DNA from: Megaleporinus macrocephalus
Taxonomy: Eukaryota; Chordata; Actinopteri; Characiformes; Anostomidae
Assembly: GCA_021613375.1 (NCBI GenBank)
Contig: CM038726.1
Span: 15,234,341-15,298,340 of the forward strand
DNA length: 64,000 nt
Direction of reading: 5' to 3'
Shown: piece by piece, positions 60,606 to 64,000 of the stretch
Numbering within the stretch: the stretch's first letter is position 1
Layout: the number at the start of each line of letters is the position of its first letter
Translations under genes and position numbers: made by a program
Notes under the pieces: generated by a model
Told to the model about the DNA's origin: nothing
The model's database searches: none
The model's input: only the letters and a program-made list of their open reading frames with translations

Positions 60606-61800
60606 TGTATGTCAACGTGTATCTCTATTTTTTCACTCCATTTGAATGCCGCTGCCGTTAATATTAGGTGAAAAATCCTCTGATTCTATTGACTCACATT
60701 AAAAGTAAAGTATGTTTTTGTCCTCTTCCAATTTTGGAAATATTTGTTTTTCATTGGACAGTGACTCATTGTCGTGTTCATGAAAGTTTTGCTTCGTAAC
60801 ATGGTACATTATGCTGAAGGTAACCATTACAAGACTAGGCTGTTGCAGTCAAGCAGTGAATGATTAAAATTAACAGTACAAAATAGACCAATAAATCATT
60901 TCTTGAACTATTACATCATCCCCACCAATATTGTTTATGCAGTGATGATCCATGGATTCATTCTGTTGCTCCTTAGCTCTTTAAGGAGCACAGCAGAAAT
61001 CAAGATGCATCAAGCCAGGCTATGTTTTTTGGTTTGAAGTTAAATGCACGAAGAAAAATGTAGGCAGTGATGTTATGATAGGAACCAGATGTCTAAAGCA
61101 TTAAATACCTCTAAAAGCTCACTTACAGACATGTTGATGCTGCCTGATGCCTAGAACATGGTAGATGTTTTCATGAGTGCATCATGTTTGAGATAAGGCT
61201 TTGGAGATTACATGGTGGAGAGGTACATGCAGGGCATTGTAAGGAATATAGTCCCAAAAGAGTATTTTAAAAGATCCACTCAGGTGTAAGTTCACTTGTG
61301 TTTTCAATAAAATGGCTACAGTTGTGTTTATTTCCCTTTAGGATCAATAAAGTACACTTTTATATGTTACCTTTGACATCACTAATAACAGATGACTTCA
61401 GACCTCTAGACCTCTGTGTAGATCTCACCTGGACTAATTCCCTAGTGAAGAAAGCACAACACTTCATAAATAGACATTCCAGAAAACATTCCCACCGGCA
61501 GCATCAGGGTCTGGAACAGCAACTAGGAGAAGGCACATGGTGCAGTATTACCAGTGCCCTCACACATCCACCAAGACCTTTTCAAATTGCTGCCATGTGC
61601 CAAGCAGAATCAAAACATATGGGCCAGCACATGTACAGGACTGTTTTTATTACCATGCCACCTGTCTCCTTCCTGAAATCACAGTTATTTGCCTAATCAC
61701 CCCCTCTGACTTTATTTATTTATTTATATAAAAATGGGCTATTTTTGTTTTTTTGATCTTCTCCTGACCTTTTATAAACCTTTTATAGTAACTGCATAGT
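60606..61800. other. No gene recognised
   Basis: At about 61425-61460 the plus strand reads DLTWTNSLVKKAQ, similar to a motif C-terminal to the reverse transcriptase in some fish LINEs, but support is too short to call an element. The rest is non-coding. Confidence 0.35.
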
Positions 61801-61866
61801 TACTGCTATTTTGGCATAGCATATTAGAGTTGCAATTAAAAAATGAACATAAGCTCAAATTGCAGA

Positions 61867-61874
61867 CTTTTAAC
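61867..61874. other. Target-site duplication, left copy (CTTTTAAC)
   Basis: Identical to 62603-62610 on the other side of the hAT MITE. Confidence 0.9.
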
Positions 61875-62602
61875 TAGAGATGGTCCGATCAGCGTCTTTG
61901 AGGCCGATTCCGATCACCGATCACCTTTCATCGCGATCGGCCGATAGCCGATGCCAATAGAGGGCGGGGTATACGTCAGGGCTACATGTGGTTATTAGAG
62001 CAAGCAGGTAATGAACCATGGTCTAACCTGGTTTATTACCATTTTTAAATGAGCTCATATAAAACAGCATAATATTTTTAACAAACTTATCAGTAAATAA
62101 ACAAAGTAAATCAAACAAATATCCCCAATACTGTAATCATTCAACCCTTAATTTAAAACGAAAAAAGCTAATTAAATACATGCAGTCAAAACTGCAGTCA
62201 CTGAACACAGACTCTATTATTTTAAATGACGATCTGTAGTCCTTAAATGTAGATATTGAATTGCTGCTGCTGTTCTGTTAGTACAGGTCAGATCTGGTCT
62301 GTATGGTGTTCTGGGCTGTTTGTTTGTGTTAGCTGCGTGTGCTAGCTCTGCTGTTTGCTGATACTCACTGTATTCAGCTGCGTGCAGTGTCGTATCAGAT
62401 TAGTAGTGTTAAATGTCTTGGTTTTCCCACGAGACACGCAGATTTTACACATTTTAAAAACGACCTGGAGGAGTCTGCATCACATACGGTAAAACACTCG
62501 GGATCGGCTAAATTGGAGAAATATCGGCCAATTACCAAACACATATTTTGATAAAAAAATCGGCCAATACCGATACATAGCCGATTGATCCTTCCATCTC
62601 TA
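61875..62602. mobile_element. hAT-type MITE, 728 bp
   Basis: It starts TAGAGATGGTCCGATCA and ends, inverted, TAGAGATGGAAGGATCA: 14 of 17 bases match. It is flanked by an exact 8-bp duplication CTTTTAAC. The sub-terminal regions are rich in CGATCGG / GCCGAT words on both sides (for example GATCGGCCGATAGCCGATGC near 61936 and AATACCGATACATAGCCGAT near 62566). No transposase is encoded. TAGAGATG ends with 8-bp duplications fit the hAT superfamily. Confidence 0.88.
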
Positions 62603-63193
62603 CTTTTAACTATAATTTGAGTGTATGTACATGCATAAATATTACTGCCAATGAAACTGATTCCCATGTATATACTGATAATGTAACTGTTGACAAAAAA
62701 AACAATTCCAAAGTATATACAACTGCGTTATCTGCATAGTTTCAGCCAAATGCTTCAATGTAGCTTCACAATGCAGATGGAAAATGTCCTGAAGCATAGC
62801 ACAGAAGCAACCCAAGACTTTTTAATGGCAAAAAAGTGGAATGTTCTACAAACGCCAAGTCAGTCTAATCAGCTCAATCCAGTCGAGCTTGTATTTCACT
62901 TATTGAAGACAAAACTTCCCAAATCTCCAATAACAAGCAGGAACCGAAGACAACTCCAGCTCTGACAGAGCTTCACCAGCAAAGAAACCCTGAGTCTTAT
63001 GATGCCAATGGGTTCCAGACTTTTGCTTTTGAGCTCTTATAAAGATAGAGCATTTACCTGGCCCAATTAAAGCTGAACGTCTTTGCTTTAAGCCATATTC
63101 TATACTATTTTTTAATATTAACTTCAATATGCTGTGCTGGGCAGTTACAATAACAAAAACCTGACTTCCAAATATTTATGGACATAACTGTAT

Positions 63194-64000
63194 ATACGTC
63201 CCAATTAGCTGCCTTATATTGGCACTATGAAACAATAAAAATCCCTTAGTGAACTTCTGTTTAAATCCTGTGTACACCCTAACTCAGAAATTAGCACCCT
63301 AAATCCAACTATAAAGACTTCATGCTTCGTTTATGCAGTGATAAAAACCAGCTAGTACACATAAAGCTCTAGTTTCACATGTTGATTTATTGTTGAATAT
63401 GGCCAAAGTGGACACGCTTGTGTTGTAGCCAGATTTAATGAGTTAAAGGGGACAAACCTAAAGTCTGTGACTGTATACCAGTATACCTAACCAGGGTGTA
63501 ATGAGCCATTTCCACTGTCTCCCGCCTATTGTATTCTGTTTACTGCTCAGTCTTGGACAGCTTGTTACTGGCTATTCATCGTCCAAGTCTTATGTGACAC
63601 TGTAATCAAGGAAAAGTCAATATCAATTCTGTCTTGTCAAGTGCAGGGTAATTATGGCACAGCCCTGTTCAACGGAATCAAATTTTAGTAATTGGGGATT
63701 TATGCAATACCCAGTACAGAACAACATGCCCAGTACCCATCTTAGACTTGTCTGTTTCTAATGGTTAACATGCCTGAGGTTACCATAGCTCTGTGGTATG
63801 TGCCCTCTGGGCTGATTAGATAGGAATGCACGAGCAAGCTGTAACTTTATATCTTCAGAGACAGCCTTGTTTATTAAAAAAAATAAGTACGGTTACTCAC
63901 AGTTGCAGATACTGAATGAAAACTGTATTTTTTTATGCTTTCACTGGGCTAAATGCTATTGTATGCACTCATTTTGTCAATATTGATACACTGGCTGAAA
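63194..64000. other. No gene recognised
   Basis: AT-rich sequence to the window edge. TTAAAGGGGACAAACC near 63441 is a short word also seen near 24080. Nothing else. Confidence 0.4.

Larger units (their letters stand above)
61820..63193 (+). mobile_element. Tc1-like remnant interrupted by a hAT MITE
   Basis: Skipping the insertion at 61875-62602, the flanks join into AAATTGCAGACTTTTAAC followed by TATAATTTGAG, parallel to AAAATGTAGACTTTCAGCCT in the Tc1 at 43960. The right side continues with decayed transposase: HSTEATQDFLMAKKWNVLQT and NQLNPVELVFHLLKTKLP (62801-62920). The latter is the region of the third catalytic glutamate, which is kept (VEL). It ends CTTCCAAATATTTATGGACA then TAACTGTATA, a Tc1-type terminus. 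The front half of the transposase is deleted. Confidence 0.7.

Noticed and set aside
61298..61696. 132-codon frame as a gene
   Set aside because: No domain, no repeat of known protein and no splice context. One short segment (DLTWTNSLVKKAQ) suggests a LINE scrap at most.

Overview
This is nuclear DNA from a teleost fish, most probably an otophysan of the characin or catfish type. The grounds are the AT-rich intron-like or intergenic texture, long (AT)n and (CA)n microsatellites, several unrelated fish-type Tc1/mariner families, an L2-type LINE with the usual fish 3' UTR, hAT MITEs, and foldback repeats that I associate with these lineages (from memory, not a database search). I found no intact host protein-coding gene, no rRNA or tRNA gene and no CRISPR array. 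The long open frames at 2.3-6.1 kb and 12.2-14.0 kb are by-products of tandem repeats.

Layout. 0.4-1.1 kb: a 720-bp element bounded by TTAAAGGAGC inverted repeats. 2.27-6.13 kb: a minisatellite of 24/25-bp units with an inverted half unit at its right edge. 6.9-8.35 kb and 8.6-9.4 kb: two decayed Tc1 elements of different families. 12.17-13.95 kb: a 28-bp minisatellite with a roughly 690-bp higher-order repeat. 16.6-17.06 kb: an internally deleted Tc1 with almost perfect ends. 21.2-23.95 kb: a SINE-like repeat, then a Tc1 split by a 1.1-kb hAT MITE with an 8-bp target duplication. 25.3-40.5 kb: several families of unclassified local repeats, two more Tc1 remnants at 34.2-35.9 kb and another SINE-like repeat. 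43.9-45.5 kb: a Tc1 remnant. 49.8-51.0 kb: a foldback element carrying an 81-bp piece of LINE 3' UTR, plus Tc1 scraps. 52.7-55.1 kb: a 5'-truncated L2-like LINE on the minus strand. 61.8-63.2 kb: a Tc1 into which a 728-bp hAT MITE inserted, again with an exact 8-bp duplication.

Nothing here looks like a working gene system. All transposases are broken by stops, frameshifts, deletions or loss of catalytic residues. The informative parts are the two variant-rich minisatellites, the two dated nested insertions, the unclassified repeat families, and a few non-repetitive stretches (about 9.86-10.02, 11.17-11.30, 19.96-20.46, 36.29-36.48, 43.03-43.13, 49.44-49.58 and 56.11-56.22 kb) that read like possible conserved non-coding elements. 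They can be judged only by cross-species alignment.
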